From Hufsiella arboris (GTDB lineage Bacteria; Bacteroidota; Bacteroidia; Sphingobacteriales; Sphingobacteriaceae), in contig NZ_WVHT01000003.1 in assembly GCF_009834875.1 (NCBI RefSeq), positions 62,001 to 126,000 of the forward strand: a stretch of DNA of 64,000 nt, read 5' to 3'. Made by a program: the position numbers and the translations under genes. The notes under the pieces are model-generated. The model was given only the letters and a program-made list of their open reading frames with translations. It ran no database searches and was not told where the DNA came from. This document shows, one piece after another, positions 53,405-62,618 of the stretch (position 1 is the stretch's first letter; every line of letters begins with the position of its first letter).

Positions 53405-55174
53405 TTATAACAATTTTGTTTCAACCCACAGAAAAACGCAGCAAATCGAAAAAATAGCTAGCAACAGTAAAGGAGAAATATGAAATGTCGAATATTTTGA
53501 TGTCGAATTAATCTCCCGATTAGTTTTTGACTCGATAAAACCAATACTTGGTTTATAATTGACATTGTTTTTTGAACCAATCAAGTCTTTCCAGTCATTT
53601 TCGCTAAAAACATAAACGTCCTGGCCGGCGATTTTTTGCCAGCCTGCCTCTTTTGGCCAGATCACCGATTCATAACTAATAGGAAGCTGCGCTTTTTGGC
53701 TGAAAAATATGGGCTGTGAATAAAAATTAAAAATCGGAACCTGTTGACCGCTCGTTTTTATAACTGTATACTGATTTGCTCTGGGATATTTGTCGATAAA
53801 CCAGTTCTCTTTGGAGGTTATTTTTCGCCCGGCATTTTCAATCAAATAGCTCCAGAAAGACGTGTAAGTTTCTTTATCACCGCTCAGCATCCATGAATAG
53901 GTATTTGAAAGCGTAGTTACAAGAAATTTACCGCTGCCGTGGAGCTTGCTGTTTACCACAATTCGCTGTTTCGCATCAGTGACCAACGGTTGCGATCCGC
54001 TTTGAGGCTGAATAAACATTGACTGTTCAACCTGAAGTTTTGCTTTCTCATTTCGAAAAGACAAAGACAGTTCCTGATGCGGAGCGCCATTGGTAAATTT
54101 GAACTTATTAAACGGGCCGTTTTTCCAAGCCGTGTCGGTCAGCGCAATAAGGCCGGTGCCATTTTCTAATAAAGCATTTTGGATAACGCTGACATCACTC
54201 CCGTTTAACTGATCGAGTTGAAAAGCATCTGCTATCACTACATCGAAGCTGTCAAGCACAGCTCTGCTAAGTTTGTCTGGTTGGAAAGATCGGAGGTTTG
54301 AATAATTCCGATTGAATTTACCCTTACTGGTTAGCGTTTTTACGACCACGCCAAAACCATTTTGTTCCAACCAGTTTTTCAGAAATCTCGACTCGAATCC
54401 CGGAGAAGAAAAGAGCATCAGTACATTTATTTTTTGAGGCTGATGGATAATAAATGGTACCGGATTACGGCTAAGTGTGTCGTTTCCAGAAATAGCATAA
54501 ACCAACCAATTAACAAGACCGGTTTGTTTGGGCCGGTATTGAAGTTTGAAAATTCCGGTTTTACCTGCCGCAATTTCTGTTGAATCAACAGTTGTATTTA
54601 ATGCTTTTAACACCAATTTTACAGGTCTTGCTTCGGCATTTTCATATAAACCAGCTAACGTCAATATGTCTCCCTGTTTCAAATCCCTTCTCCAGTTGAC
54701 TTGCTGAAACCCGCTGATATTTGAAGCCGGATGAAATCTGATTAGCATTGAATCCAGCTCAACTAATTCATGGTTGTTTAGGCCTGAACCAAATATCTCT
54801 ACCTTATTGACTAATGGGTTGGCTGCCAAAAAGTAACTAATCCCCGGATAATACTTTCCAGGAACATTCTTGCTGTCAGCTAATGATTCGTCGGTAAAAA
54901 AAACCGGAGTTGAGTCGGGTTGCTGCATCAGAAATTTAAGAACGCTATCCCTATTGAAATTTGGCGTTAGTAAAATCGCAGCTTTTTCACGCTTTAAGGC
55001 ATTTTTTTTTGATCGAACAGACGGAACAATGAGAAGAGCCAAACTTACGATCGCAAAAAAAGTTGCTATGATACGCCAAATCAGATGCGCTTTATTTTGT
55101 CGTCTGATCTCTTTTATCAACAACAGCACAAATGCTAACGCACAAAAAAACAGGATGATCATTGTTTGATTCAT
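53405..55174 (-). CDS. large membrane-anchored protein of the MoxR/DUF58 cluster
   Basis: A 589-residue protein with two N-terminal TM segments (about 5-20 and 33-50) and one C-terminal TM (about 565-585). In between is a beta-sandwich region (about 150-245) and a segment resembling a glutamine-amidotransferase-like alpha/beta fold (about 250-360: INVLMLFSSPGFESRFLKNWLEQNGF, FDVVIADAF). No catalytic Cys-His pair is obvious, so an enzyme function is not claimed. It is the last gene of the operon and starts in the stop codon of the DUF4175 gene (ATGA). Confidence 0.75.
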   Translation of the reverse strand: MNQTMIILFFCALAFVLLLIKEIRRQNKAHLIWRIIATFFAIVSLALLIVPSVRSKKNALKREKAAILLTPNFNRDSVLKFLMQQPDSTPVFFTDESLADSKNVPGKYYPGISYFLAANPLVNKVEIFGSGLNNHELVELDSMLIRFHPASNISGFQQVNWRRDLKQGDILTLAGLYENAEARPVKLVLKALNTTVDSTEIAAGKTGIFKLQYRPKQTGLVNWLVYAISGNDTLSRNPVPFIIHQPQKINVLMLFSSPGFESRFLKNWLEQNGFGVVVKTLTSKGKFNRNYSNLRSFQPDKLSRAVLDSFDVVIADAFQLDQLNGSDVSVIQNALLENGTGLIALTDTAWKNGPFNKFKFTNGAPHQELSLSFRNEKAKLQVEQSMFIQPQSGSQPLVTDAKQRIVVNSKLHGSGKFLVTTLSNTYSWMLSGDKETYTSFWSYLIENAGRKITSKENWFIDKYPRANQYTVIKTSGQQVPIFNFYSQPIFFSQKAQLPISYESVIWPKEAGWQKIAGQDVYVFSENDWKDLIGSKNNVNYKPSIGFIESKTNREINSTSKYSTFHISPLLLLAIFSICCVFLWVETKLL

Positions 55175-57300
55175 GGATTCATTCTGCTTAGCGATTTATA
55201 GTACTCTTTGGACAAACTCACATCTGCTTTATCCGCATCGCGTTGGGGAATGCTGGCCGCCGGAGATAAAGCTTTTTGTAAAGCCTGCTCTGCAATAATA
55301 AAATCAACGGAAGATATTTTATAAGGCTGCCCGGCAAAACCGATGATCCTTCGCAATGACGCAACGGCCGGAAGATAAACGGATGGCTGTGTTCCTGCCT
55401 TTTCCGTCAGCAAAACATTGAATTCCCTTAAAGATGCATAAGCTTGTTTCGGTAAGGCCTTTTTTTGCTGTAATCTTTGCAGCGCTTCGGATGCTTTTCT
55501 CACCATCGCAGTTAATGATCCGCTTTCGGTAATTTGATTTTTTATTATTGGATCCGTTATCTTGCTCAAATCTCCCGTCAATCGCTTTTCCGCCGGCTTT
55601 AATGGCGGAAGCTTGGTACTCGTTTTGGCAACGTAAACCCTGGATTTTTGCTGCAGGTCTTTTAATAACCGCAGCGCTTTGTATTCATATGGAAGCGCCT
55701 CGGCAGGCTTAAATGTTCTGAGCCGTAGTTCGGAATTCCACATTTGGGTAAGTGTTTCTTTGAGCTGCTTTTTTGTTTCGGGTTCGAAGAACGTTGCATC
55801 TTCCGCCTGATCATGCTTATGAGCGTACGCGTCCATAATAGCGCCAGCGTTTCCAATTTCATTCGCTCCATCTTCGTGGTGTTCATCGCCGTGATCATGC
55901 TCTCCGATCGAATTTTCGTTTTCTTCGCCAAGGAATTTTCCGTAACGAAGGCGCAGCAATTGCTGGTCGATGCCAAGATCATTGCTTTTCTTTTTAAAAT
56001 CGGCCGCGCTGATAGTGTCTTTGCTCCGTAACAGCTGCTCGGTTTCAATAATGATCTGGCGCTGGCTTCTAAACAGCTCCGGCTTTACATCGAGGCTTGT
56101 TACCATACCGTCCATACTCATCAGGCGAGCGGTATCTGCAATTGAAATGATCATAACGTCCGACCGGCTTTCCTGTTGATGATTATCTACCGCTTTTACA
56201 TAAAAATAAAGCTCATCACCAGGAACCATACCCAGTGATTTAAGATCAATTATTTTAAGAAGATCATAGGATTTCCCTGATGCAGAAAAACCTGTATTAA
56301 AGCTGAGCTGCTGCTCCTTAAACTTCACGGCCTCTCCGCTTCCGCTTGCTATAGTCGCCGAAATATAAGCGTTGCTGATCCCATAGTCATCCGAGATGGT
56401 TATCTGAGTTGCAACTTTTTCAGGCTGTCCAAAATCAATCATCGAATAAGGTTTCGGCTTGATTACTTTTATGAACGGCGCATTATCCTGAACAACTTCA
56501 ATCTGGTAAAAATCGGAAAGCTTGCCGTTGATACTTAGCTGATAAAATCCGGTTCTAGTAAATTTCTCTGTGAATGTCCATTCGCCGGCTAAAGTTTTCC
56601 TTAGATTGCTGACTTTGCCTGTATTAAATAAAAAAGCCACTTTTTTTACTTCTTCATTTGTTTTAACAGTCCATCTGACAACCGATCCTGATAAGATTTG
56701 CAGCGAGAATTCAGATTGTTTGCTAAGTGATTTTCCAGTATAGGATGGGGGTGTAACAACAACGTAATTCGATTCAATTTCTGGCAGAATGGTTTCCTTT
56801 TTTTGATTGCTTTGATGTTGTATCATGGGCGATCCCGGAGTTGAACGAAGGGTCGCTGTTTTTAGCAAAATAAGTCCTAAAACAATAGCAATGCTGCTGA
56901 TAATTAACACAGATCGTTCCGGCAGATAAAATTTGGCGGGCCTGTTTATCTGATCAATTTCACTATAAACCTTTTGAAACTGCAACCGTTCCAACAGGCT
57001 CATATCTTCCTTTTGTTTTTGTAATAACGCAGTGCTTTCTTCCAGTTTTGGGAAGTTGACATCCAGATAACTGGTGATAAACCTGTTATTTATTTTCCAG
57101 AAAGGATAAGTGAAGATATATGATGCGAAGCCGGAAATAAAAACAACAAAAAATGCCGCTGACGGAACCGAAATAAAGCGTCGTAAAATGATAAAAATTG
57201 CAAAAGATACCGCGCCGCACAACAAAACGCCGGTTAAGAGATTTTTAAATCTCCACGCGGTTTTCCAGTTTTGGATGATATCGTTAGTCGAATGTGTCAT
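55171..57300 (-). CDS. DUF4175-like membrane protein
   Basis: A 709-residue protein: two N-terminal TM segments (about 20-65), a third near 130-150, then beta-sandwich domains (about 175-400) and a long alpha-helical region, likely coiled coil (about 400-700). A His/Asp/Glu-rich stretch, GEHDHGDEHHEDG, followed by AYAHKHDQAED at about residues 455-495, could bind metal or be a flexible linker. It matches the DUF4175 proteins found in the Bacteroidota MoxR cluster. ATGA overlaps at both ends indicate tight coupling. Confidence 0.8.
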   Translation of the reverse strand: MTHSTNDIIQNWKTAWRFKNLLTGVLLCGAVSFAIFIILRRFISVPSAAFFVVFISGFASYIFTYPFWKINNRFITSYLDVNFPKLEESTALLQKQKEDMSLLERLQFQKVYSEIDQINRPAKFYLPERSVLIISSIAIVLGLILLKTATLRSTPGSPMIQHQSNQKKETILPEIESNYVVVTPPSYTGKSLSKQSEFSLQILSGSVVRWTVKTNEEVKKVAFLFNTGKVSNLRKTLAGEWTFTEKFTRTGFYQLSINGKLSDFYQIEVVQDNAPFIKVIKPKPYSMIDFGQPEKVATQITISDDYGISNAYISATIASGSGEAVKFKEQQLSFNTGFSASGKSYDLLKIIDLKSLGMVPGDELYFYVKAVDNHQQESRSDVMIISIADTARLMSMDGMVTSLDVKPELFRSQRQIIIETEQLLRSKDTISAADFKKKSNDLGIDQQLLRLRYGKFLGEENENSIGEHDHGDEHHEDGANEIGNAGAIMDAYAHKHDQAEDATFFEPETKKQLKETLTQMWNSELRLRTFKPAEALPYEYKALRLLKDLQQKSRVYVAKTSTKLPPLKPAEKRLTGDLSKITDPIIKNQITESGSLTAMVRKASEALQRLQQKKALPKQAYASLREFNVLLTEKAGTQPSVYLPAVASLRRIIGFAGQPYKISSVDFIIAEQALQKALSPAASIPQRDADKADVSLSKEYYKSLSRMNP

Positions 57301-58772
57301 CTGGCACTTAATTTATTAGCGAGCATCCGTTCGGTTACAAAAAGCAATAATAAAGCTAACCAAAATGCGAATTGCAGATCTGTCTTTTTCTCATCAACCA
57401 ATTTGTTTTCGTGGGTATCAACACCCGAAAAGGTTGGCTGTAGTTGTGCTGAACTAATTTTACGAATATCATTGGCGGGGGCTACCGACTTATAGGGCTG
57501 CAACAGACCGGCAATAAAATCAGGAAACTGACTAACCCAAACTAAATCGTTCCATTCCGGATCGAGGCGCGAATAAAAACGATAAACCGTCTGGCTGCCG
57601 ATGGTTTTCGTTAGAACCGGCCTCCCAACCCCATTTGTCCAGTTTATATCTTCTCCGGCGACATCATCGTGATGACGAATTTTGAATAATTTGACAGGGA
57701 GAAAATCCGGCACTGCTTCTGAAAATACAAAATCATGGTCGTTAACTATTTTCTCGCCGGCATAACAAAAGATGTTTTTGATTTTTCTTTCTGAGAGTTT
57801 CGAATCGGATAACCAGAACAGCCAGTCTGAATTAGCAGGAATTTTTTGGACGGTATTGGCCATTGTCACTTTTATACGCCGCCCGCTGATTTTTTGGAAA
57901 GCCTGGATACCGGCGGCCACAAAATTGCCATCACTTTTATTTAAATCACTATAAATAGTAATTTTCAACGTAGATGTATCAACGGCAAAAAGCGTTGAAT
58001 TATCTATACGCGAAACCTGAGGTAGGCCATTTTGATAAGATAGATTAATTTCTTTATCAGGCGTGTTACTACTTAAACTAGTTGTTTTATAGCTAACTCC
58101 TTCACTGTCGCTTTTGGCAGTTATAACTTTAATTCCGTTTGTTGAAGTCAGATAAGCATCGCTGATCCAGGTTTTAGAGCTATCAGATGCTGCAAATGTG
58201 TACCATTTTATTTTTGAGTGAATAACCGGCCGCTTCCACCCAAACTGATTTTGCCTGCTATTCGTAAAAATGACTTTTTCAATTCCTGGAAATTGTATAT
58301 CAGCAGCTTTAGCCAGTTGCCAATAAGCAACAGGTTTTTCTAGCTTTTGTTCCGAAGGCTCCCGAACCAACAGGGAAGAATCAGCCTTTTTAAATCCAAT
58401 GGCGAACTCGTGCAGTTCATACCCGGATTTTAAAAGTGAATCAATAGTTTGTTTGTGGCTTTCGTATGCTGCTCGGAACTGCCCTGGTTTAATAAAAATC
58501 AAGCCATGAGCTTTTTTAAAAGCCTCTTTTTGTTTCCAGATCGGATAGCTTAAAAAAAGGGCAAGCAATGCCACCAGTAGGCACCTTAGCAATAGCAGCA
58601 GCAGATCACTTAATTTAATTTTTCGTGATCTAGCGCTCGAGTTCTCTTTTAAAAAAGCGATACTACCAATTTTAAGCGTTTTTCCTTGCCTGACGTTCCA
58701 TAAATGGATAATCACCGGAATCGAAATTCCGGCAAGGGTAAAAAGCCATATGGGGTTAATCAGCTGAAACAA
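57297..58772 (-). CDS. BatA-domain membrane protein (aerotolerance-regulator N-terminus)
   Basis: A 491-residue protein. The N-terminal 80 residues are a BatA domain: MFQLINPIWLFTLAGISIPVIIHLWN, then a second TM pair around LSDLLLLLLRCLLVALLALFL. The middle is soluble alpha/beta with no recognised catalytic motif and no vWA MIDAS motif. A TM segment is at the C-terminus (LQFAFWLALLLLFVTERML). Third gene of the MoxR operon; start 7 nt after the DUF58 stop. Confidence 0.85.
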   Translation of the reverse strand: MFQLINPIWLFTLAGISIPVIIHLWNVRQGKTLKIGSIAFLKENSSARSRKIKLSDLLLLLLRCLLVALLALFLSYPIWKQKEAFKKAHGLIFIKPGQFRAAYESHKQTIDSLLKSGYELHEFAIGFKKADSSLLVREPSEQKLEKPVAYWQLAKAADIQFPGIEKVIFTNSRQNQFGWKRPVIHSKIKWYTFAASDSSKTWISDAYLTSTNGIKVITAKSDSEGVSYKTTSLSSNTPDKEINLSYQNGLPQVSRIDNSTLFAVDTSTLKITIYSDLNKSDGNFVAAGIQAFQKISGRRIKVTMANTVQKIPANSDWLFWLSDSKLSERKIKNIFCYAGEKIVNDHDFVFSEAVPDFLPVKLFKIRHHDDVAGEDINWTNGVGRPVLTKTIGSQTVYRFYSRLDPEWNDLVWVSQFPDFIAGLLQPYKSVAPANDIRKISSAQLQPTFSGVDTHENKLVDEKKTDLQFAFWLALLLLFVTERMLANKLSAR

Positions 58773-58779
58773 TTGATCG

Positions 58780-59658
58780 TTAGGATTTACTGCGCTGGTT
58801 TAAAAAATCACGCAGCGCCTGGTCTATTGGTTGATCCGTTATTAACAAACGATAATAAACGCGCCGATCGAGCAGATAAGTTTTAACGGAAGCAAGGTAA
58901 GCTTCCAGGTTCTCCCGGTATTTCTTTGCCGACTGGCTGCTGAACGGCAATATTTCACCGGTTTCCAGATCTTGTACTGCTGAATAATTTTTATAATCCA
59001 GCTCCAGCTCATTTCGTCCGAGAAGATGGAAGACAATAACTTCATGCTTCAATGAATTCAGCGCATCAATAAGTTGATACAGCTCGTTGTCTTCCTGGTA
59101 CAAATCGGTTATGAAGATCAGTAATTCTCTTTTTTGAGACCCTGCATAAATATCCCTGTAACCAAGTGGCTTTGTAAATTTACCTTCAGGGCTTACTGTT
59201 TCAAGCTGATGTAATAAGCGTGAAAGATGTTGAAAGTCCTGACGGCTTGGTAATGAAAACAACTTGTCTTCCTGAAAGATATAAAGCCCCAGCGCATCTC
59301 CCTGCAGATTTGCAAGATATGCGAGAGATGCTGCGAGGTATTTGGCGTAATCTATTTTTTTATACCCGGAATCTTCATGATTCATTGAAGCGCTTGCATC
59401 AACAAGTAATCTGACTGAAATATTAGTTTCTACCTCCGATTCGCGAATGTAATAACGGTCGGAACGGGCAAACATTTTCCAGTCAAGCTGCCGGAGATCG
59501 TCACCTGGCTGATAACTTCTATACTGACTGAATTCCATTCCCGGACCTTTGACAGTGCTTTTATTAATGCCGTTTAAAAACCCGTTTACAGTCGTTTTTG
59601 CCTTCAGTTGAAGGTCTTTTATCGACATCAATATTTTAGGATCCAGCAATGCAGACAT
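58780..59658 (-). CDS. DUF58-domain protein
   Basis: A 292-residue protein with the DUF58 signature at about residues 45-85: SQYRSYQPGDDLRQLDWKMFARSDRYYIRESEVETN. A vWA-like fold follows, with VDASASMNH (DxSxS MIDAS-type) and LIFITDLYQED. It is the usual partner of MoxR ATPases. No TM segments. Starts 9 nt after the moxR stop. Confidence 0.95.
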   Translation of the reverse strand: MSALLDPKILMSIKDLQLKAKTTVNGFLNGINKSTVKGPGMEFSQYRSYQPGDDLRQLDWKMFARSDRYYIRESEVETNISVRLLVDASASMNHEDSGYKKIDYAKYLAASLAYLANLQGDALGLYIFQEDKLFSLPSRQDFQHLSRLLHQLETVSPEGKFTKPLGYRDIYAGSQKRELLIFITDLYQEDNELYQLIDALNSLKHEVIVFHLLGRNELELDYKNYSAVQDLETGEILPFSSQSAKKYRENLEAYLASVKTYLLDRRVYYRLLITDQPIDQALRDFLNQRSKS

Positions 59659-59667
59659 AATAAAAAC

Positions 59668-60657
59668 TTAGGCGTTTCTGCTAATGGCTTTTAACAATTC
59701 AGCAGTAACCATATCCGAAGACACGTTTTCTGCATCGGCTTTAAAATTCATCAATATCCGGTGACGAAGTACTGGAAAAGCCATGTTTTGAATATCTTCA
59801 GGAATTACCGCGTACCTTCCTTTGAAAAGTGCACGAGCTTTCGCAGTCAATATCAGGGCTTGTCCGGCACGAGGCCCCGCTCCCCACCTAACCCATTCTT
59901 TTACATAACTCACCGGGCTTGTATCCGGCCGGGTCGCACGAATAATTCTGGACACATATTGAATTAAGTCTTCATTTATAGTAACGTCGCGCACTAAGGA
60001 CTGTAACTGCCTAATTTCCTCACCGCCGATTATCGGATTAACCTGCACTTTTTTATTGCCGGTGGTCGAGCTAAGCACATTGATTTCTTCCTCGGCTGTC
60101 GGATAGCCGATTTTAACATATAACAGAAACCGGTCAAGCTGCGCTTCCGGTAAGGGATAAGTTCCAGCCTGTTCAATTGGGTTTTGAGTTGCAAGAATAA
60201 AAAACGGTCTTTCAAGCGGATACGTCTGTCCGGCGTACGTCACTTCAAATTCCTGCATTGCCTCCAGTAATGCCGATTGTGTTTTAGGAGGCGTACGATT
60301 TATTTCATCAGCCAAAATAATGTTCGCAAACAGGGGGCCTTTATTAAACTTAAAGAACCGTTTCCCACTTGCGTGGTCTTCTTCAAGGATTTCAGTGCCT
60401 ACAATATCGGTTGGCATCAGATCCGGGGTAAATTGAATTCGCCGGAAAGATAAATGCAGCGCTTGTGACATAGTCCGGACCATTAGAGTTTTTGCTAAAC
60501 CGGGCACACCCTCAAGCAAGCAATGTCCTCCGGCCAAAAGGGCAACCAGAATTTCGTCCAAAACCTGGTCTTGCCCGACAATTACCTTTTGAATTTCACT
60601 TTTTAAGGCGCTTAATTTTCCTAATAATGGTTGAATGTTATTTTCGGTGATTTCCAA
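59668..60657 (-). CDS. MoxR-family AAA+ ATPase
   Basis: A roughly 329-residue AAA+ chaperone-like ATPase. Walker A EGVPGLAKT, Walker B IILADEINRTPPKTQSALLEAMQE, sensor ATQNPIEQAGTYPLPEAQLDRF. These ATPases work with DUF58/vWA partners in protein assembly or activation. The open frame extends to 60726 through an AT-rich stretch that encodes a poor N-terminus. The family start MEITENNIQPLLGKL coincides with a TTG at 60655-60657, which I choose. First gene of the five-gene minus-strand operon. Confidence 0.95.
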   Translation of the reverse strand: MEITENNIQPLLGKLSALKSEIQKVIVGQDQVLDEILVALLAGGHCLLEGVPGLAKTLMVRTMSQALHLSFRRIQFTPDLMPTDIVGTEILEEDHASGKRFFKFNKGPLFANIILADEINRTPPKTQSALLEAMQEFEVTYAGQTYPLERPFFILATQNPIEQAGTYPLPEAQLDRFLLYVKIGYPTAEEEINVLSSTTGNKKVQVNPIIGGEEIRQLQSLVRDVTINEDLIQYVSRIIRATRPDTSPVSYVKEWVRWGAGPRAGQALILTAKARALFKGRYAVIPEDIQNMAFPVLRHRILMNFKADAENVSSDMVTAELLKAISRNA

Positions 60658-60796
60658 GCCGCTTCGTTTTAATTCTGATTGAGAAAAATAGAAATAAAAA
60701 ACATTAATTTTTATTATGATGAACAAGTAGCATAAAAATTACAGGAATAATAAAAAATCAAGTGTTTTAATTAGCAATTTCTAATATTTTAGTGCA

Positions 60797-61420
60797 GTGC
60801 GAAGTTCAAAATTTACGTTTACCCGCTTAAGATACCAATCAGGCGACTGGGATACAGATCAGCGTATGCCGTCCAATATATTAAATTCACTGATTGAATA
60901 CACCACAATCCCTGTAAACACGCAAGAACGCGTAATTGATCTAAGCAGTAATGATATCTTCTCAGCTCCATTCTGTTATTTAAGTGGCCATAAACTCGTA
61001 CAGTTTAACTCCCAGGAGGCGGCTAATTTCAAACACTATGTTCAAAACGGTGGTTTTGTTTTCGTAGATGACTGCAACCACGATATCGACGGACTTTTCG
61101 CAAAATCATTCGAAAGCCAGATGAACCTGCTGTTTGGGCCACAAGCATTAAAAAAGATTCCTAACAATCATCCTATCTATAGCTCTTTTTTCAAATTCGA
61201 GAAAGGGCCGCCAAATACATCGTTTGAATTAAATGGCTGGGGTGACGACCTAGTTCATGAATACTTAAAAGCGGTAACGGTTAATGGCAGGATCGGTGTT
61301 TTATACAGCAACAAAGATTATGGATGCGAATGGGATTACGACTTTAGAAACAAACGTTTCCTGGCAGAGGACAATACAAAATTCGGCGTTAATATAATTG
61401 TGTACGCAATGAACAGTTAA
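60797..61420 (+). CDS. DUF4159 protein
   Basis: A 207-residue protein with the DUF4159 layout: FTFTRLRYQSGDWDTD at the N-terminus, the GGFVFVDDCNHDIDG motif in the middle, and GRIGVLYSNKDYGCEWDYDF near the C-terminus. The fold is related to class I glutamine amidotransferases without catalytic certainty. It begins with GTG (60797-60799). It is divergent from the moxR operon, and DUF4159 genes are standard members of this cluster. No signal peptide is seen in this copy. Confidence 0.9.
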   Translation: MRSSKFTFTRLRYQSGDWDTDQRMPSNILNSLIEYTTIPVNTQERVIDLSSNDIFSAPFCYLSGHKLVQFNSQEAANFKHYVQNGGFVFVDDCNHDIDGLFAKSFESQMNLLFGPQALKKIPNNHPIYSSFFKFEKGPPNTSFELNGWGDDLVHEYLKAVTVNGRIGVLYSNKDYGCEWDYDFRNKRFLAEDNTKFGVNIIVYAMNS

Positions 61421-61452
61421 TTTAATTACCTTAGTAAAAACTAACAATAATT

Positions 61453-61824
61453 ATGAAAAATATTTTTACAACTATTTTACTTGTTTGCGGCTTTTTATTA
61501 ACGAATTGCAAAGAAGATGCCGTTGACCCTAATAATCCCTTAAAAGGAGAATGGAAACTGGTAGCCTCTTATGCAGATCCTGGCAACGGAAGTGGAAAGT
61601 ACGAGCCTGTTTCGGAAAAGATATATGTTAAATTCAACGTTGATTTTAGTATTTCTAATAACGACGCCTATACTAGTTATAAAATCATCGACGATAAAAA
61701 CGTTGAAATAACTGGAAAGGATGGCAGAACGTTTCGTTACCTGTATACAATACAAAAATCGACACTGACTTTGAACAATTTAGCATGTTATGAGGGCTGC
61801 TGGCAACAATACGTCAAGCAGTAA
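61453..61824 (+). CDS. small lipoprotein, lipocalin-like
   Basis: A 123-residue lipoprotein: signal peptide with lipobox LLTNC at residues 15-19, then KEDAVDPNNP. The basic/acidic residues right after Cys resemble surface-export signals of Bacteroidota lipoproteins. The mature part (LKGEWKLVASY...YVKFNVDFSISNND...FRYLYTIQKSTLTL) resembles lipocalin-like single-domain proteins. Function unknown. Confidence 0.75.
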   Translation: MKNIFTTILLVCGFLLTNCKEDAVDPNNPLKGEWKLVASYADPGNGSGKYEPVSEKIYVKFNVDFSISNNDAYTSYKIIDDKNVEITGKDGRTFRYLYTIQKSTLTLNNLACYEGCWQQYVKQ

Positions 61825-61874
61825 TTAAACAAACACGTTTTACACCATTGCTAATTGATTTTTATCTTTAGCGC

Positions 61875-62528
61875 ATGGAAACATCACAATCGCTGCCGGT
61901 TTTAAGCGCGGAAGAACAGCGGGTACTTGGCTCGCTGATGGAAAAAAGTAAAACGACGCCTGAATACTATCCCTTAACTTTAAACAGCCTTGTCACAGCT
62001 TGTAACCAGAAGTCCTCGCGGAAACCGGTTGTCGGTTACGATGAAGGTACGGTAGTTACCGCGCTAGATTCGCTCAAAAAGAAGGGACTTATTTCTACCG
62101 TTACTGGAGGCGCTAGTCGTGCCGTTAAATACAAGCACAACTTTGCAATTGTCTATCCGGTTATTCCGGCCGAGATTGCAGTTATTTGCCTGCTTTTATT
62201 GCGGGGGCCGCTTACCCCCGGAGAAATTAACTCAAACTCCGGCCGGCTGTTCGAATTCGAATCGCTTGAGGAAGTTCAGGAAATTCTGGAAAAACTATCT
62301 TTCTCCGATCCAAAATACATTATCCAGGTTCCTAAGCGTGCGGGTCAAAAAGAAATCAGGTATACTCACTTGTTGGGCGGTACCCCGGACTTTGATTCCA
62401 CCGAATTTGCCGAAGAAACTAATATTTCAAATAAATCGGATATTGAAAACCGGTTATCAAAAGTTGAAACTGAACTGGCCGAATTGAAGGAAGCTTTCGA
62501 GAAACTCATGAAAGAGTTAATGGGATAA
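61875..62528 (+). CDS. YceH family (DUF480) protein
   Basis: A 217-residue protein with the full DUF480 domain: LSAEEQRVLGSLMEKSKTTPEYYPLTLNSLVTACNQKSSRKPV at the N-terminus, then a second winged-helix-like half (VICLLLLRGPLTPGEINSNSGRLFEFESLEEVQEILEKL). A C-terminal coiled coil (about 190-215) ends the protein. Two winged-helix-like halves suggest nucleic acid binding, but the function is not known. Confidence 0.93.
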   Translation: METSQSLPVLSAEEQRVLGSLMEKSKTTPEYYPLTLNSLVTACNQKSSRKPVVGYDEGTVVTALDSLKKKGLISTVTGGASRAVKYKHNFAIVYPVIPAEIAVICLLLLRGPLTPGEINSNSGRLFEFESLEEVQEILEKLSFSDPKYIIQVPKRAGQKEIRYTHLLGGTPDFDSTEFAEETNISNKSDIENRLSKVETELAELKEAFEKLMKELMG

Positions 62529-62618
62529 TTCAAAATACTACGTCGGTTAATTATAATTTCTATATTTAAACAAACGTTTGCACTCAGCAAATTCACTAAC
62601 CAATTTGTTTAAACCAGT

